Assembly (NCBI GenBank): GCA_945860225.1
Contig: CAMAPT010000008.1
Coordinates: forward strand, 1-64,000
Direction of reading: 5' to 3'
Source of the DNA: Chitinophaga pinensis
Lineage (GTDB): Bacteria; Bacteroidota; Bacteroidia; B-17B0; Aurantibacillaceae
Length of the DNA stretch: 64,000 bases
The stretch's first letter is position 1. The number at the start of each line of letters is the position of its first letter. Shown piece by piece: positions 62,754 through 64,000 of the stretch. Both the position numbers and the translations under genes were made by a program. A model generated the notes under the pieces. It saw only the letters and a list, made by a program, of their open reading frames with translations. It made no database searches and was not told where the DNA came from.

Positions 62754-62870
62754 AATTTCGACTTTTCTACACCAGGATTGTTAGCAAACGCTAATCGGTT
62801 ATGTTAATACAGTATCGTTTTTTAATTCTCTCAAAAATACAATTTTTTGTTTCACAATTTTGTTGATTGG
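62754..62870. repeat. Dispersed repeat A, copy 2
   Basis: Matches positions 1-120 (see that entry). It contains the same GTTAGC-AAAC-GCTAA core, lies between the LamG gene and ftsX, and has the same orientation as copy 1. Confidence 0.75.
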
Positions 62871-62991
62871 CAAATTAAGTTAACTCATGTTTAAGGAGCC
62901 TAACAAACAATACCCTGTTAATTATTCATCCACAAAGACTCCTGTGCTTTTTATATTCCGCTTAATTTAGTTGAATATAATTTTAATCAAC

Positions 62992-63861
62992 GTGTCGAAT
63001 AAAACTACCACCAATAAATTAAAAACTTCTTCATTTACGGTCATCATCAGTCTGGCATTGGTTTTATTTATGCTCGGACTCTTAGGATTAGTGGTTATTA
63101 ATGCCAAAAAATTATCTCACCACATCAAAGAAAACATTGGTTTTCAGGTGGTATTAAAAGATACAACCTCTATGGCGGAGTTAGATTTATTAAAACAAGA
63201 AATTAGTTCTTCGGCATTTGCCAAAAAAGTGGAGTACATCAGCAAAGAATTAGCTGCCAAAAAATTACAAGAAGATTTAGGAGAAGACTTCATCAGTTTT
63301 TTAGGCTACAATCCTTTACTTTCATCGTTAGATGTGAAATTAAATCCAGAATATGCCAATATCGATAGTTTATCTGGCTTTGAAAAACAACTCATGCAAC
63401 GGCATTTTGTAAAAGAAGTCATTTACCATAAAGACATGATTAAGCAGGTAAACAGCAATGCTAAAGTCATCAGTATGTACATTTTAATATTCAGCACTTT
63501 GCTTTTAATTGTTGCCATTGCTTTAATTAATAACACGATCAGACTTTCTATTTATGCGAAGCGATTTGTTATCCGAACCATGTATTTGGTAGGTGCTACA
63601 CAAGGGTTTATTCGAATGCCATTTATTTTACAAGGTATTCGTCAGGGTATCATTGCCGGTTTATTGGCCGGATTTTTACTGGCTGGATTTTTGGTATTAA
63701 GTACACGCTATATTCCTGAGTTATTACAATTACAAGACCCTAATTTGTTAGCCTTGTTATTTGGTGGAATCGTCACGCTAGGCATCCTGATTTCCGGATT
63801 AAGCGTTGCACTATCGGTAAGTCGTTATTTAAGACTAAAAACAGACGACTTATATTTCTAA
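62992..63861 (+). CDS. ftsX: Cell-division permease FtsX
   Basis: Membrane partner of the ATPase FtsE that activates peptidoglycan hydrolases at the septum. The 289-residue product has TM1 (about 17-37, VIISLALVLFMLGLLGLVV), an extracytoplasmic loop (about 45-165), then three C-terminal TMs, with TMYLVGATQGFIRMPF between them as in the FtsX family. The frame is open to a TTG at 62971, but the GTG at 62992 (MSNKTTTNK) gives a normal start. No ftsE is adjacent. Confidence 0.9.
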   Translation: MSNKTTTNKLKTSSFTVIISLALVLFMLGLLGLVVINAKKLSHHIKENIGFQVVLKDTTSMAELDLLKQEISSSAFAKKVEYISKELAAKKLQEDLGEDFISFLGYNPLLSSLDVKLNPEYANIDSLSGFEKQLMQRHFVKEVIYHKDMIKQVNSNAKVISMYILIFSTLLLIVAIALINNTIRLSIYAKRFVIRTMYLVGATQGFIRMPFILQGIRQGIIAGLLAGFLLAGFLVLSTRYIPELLQLQDPNLLALLFGGIVTLGILISGLSVALSVSRYLRLKTDDLYF

Positions 63862-63862
63862 T

Positions 63863-63963
63863 TTTTCGTATTGGATAGGTTTCCAACTTGAGTGATTTTT
63901 TGCCATTGTTCTTGCAAAAAATTCTATCCAAAGGTTGTTCTTAGATAGTTCTCGATACGAAAA
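63863..63963. repeat. Nested inverted repeat containing repeat B, copy 2
   Basis: Three stems one inside the other: TTTTCGTAT (63863) with ATACGAAAA (63955), TTGGATAG (63871) with CTATCCAA (63924), and ATTTTTTGC (63895) with GCAAAAAAT (63914). The inner part (63886-63936) is repeat B. It lies 2 nt past the ftsX stop and might also end its transcript. Confidence 0.7.
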
Positions 63964-64000
63964 TTCAAAGAGACAGAATTTTCTACTCGAACCGACAGCA

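Overview
The window comes from an AT-rich member of the Bacteroidota (class Bacteroidia); the sequence does not let me name a lower taxon. The evidence is: promoters of the TAnnTTTG (-7) type, several preceded by TTTG about 19 bp upstream; a 288-residue primary sigma factor without region 1.1; two secreted proteins ending in type IX secretion sorting domains; the small ribosomal protein THX; almost no Shine-Dalgarno sequences; and frequent TTG/GTG starts. No plasmid or phage replication gene is seen, so this looks chromosomal.

Left part (1-25.5 kb) is mostly housekeeping. It holds a pterin pair (folE and a QueD/PTPS enzyme), two futalosine-pathway menaquinone genes (mqnB, mqnD), a J-domain protein, an MFS transporter, radC, wecB, pgk, a transaldolase fused to CBS domains, the 46-residue THX gene, purK-purE, a LON-like protein, an S41 protease, an acyltransferase, an ECF sigma/anti-sigma/Spy-like operon, rsmA, a TPR protein with a hybrid histidine kinase, a glycosyltransferase with an LpxH-like phosphoesterase, sufE, and a DAHP synthase-chorismate mutase fusion.

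Middle part (25.5-39.6 kb) begins with a small accessory patch, in which a T9SS-exported protein lies between inverted copies of a repeat. It continues with a YugP-like protease, an acetyltransferase, recN, rpoD, and an envelope operon (catalytically dead M16-like protein, glycosyltransferase, heptose-kinase-like GHMP enzyme, radical SAM/SPASM protein). MerR, gmk, dapD with a family 9 glycosyltransferase, and two tRNAs (Arg-ACG, Met-CAT) follow.

The accessory island (39.6-50.6 kb) lies between tRNA-Met and tRNA-Phe. It carries a type I-like modification locus with hsdM and hsdS but no hsdR. A DUF559 nuclease-like gene overlaps hsdM by 4 nt, and two accessory genes (one a zinc-finger protein) sit between hsdS and the nuclease gene. 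The locus also has a 12-bp tandem repeat in front of hsdS, an N-terminally truncated ATPase gene, and a duplicated hsdM 5' fragment beside a palindromic element. Beyond it are three unrecognised exported proteins in very AT-rich DNA, a dispersed repeat, and a dead IS1380-type transposase.

Right part (50.7-64 kb) holds coaX, an outer-membrane protein, lptC, a small membrane protein, ribE, ispD, a PolX/PHP protein and a GH3 protein. An arsenic operon follows (arsR, DUF6428, ArsC-type reductase, aquaporin) with a palindromic operator. Then come a RelE/ParE-type toxin-antitoxin pair, a LamG T9SS protein, and ftsX. Two dispersed repeat families occur near the window ends.
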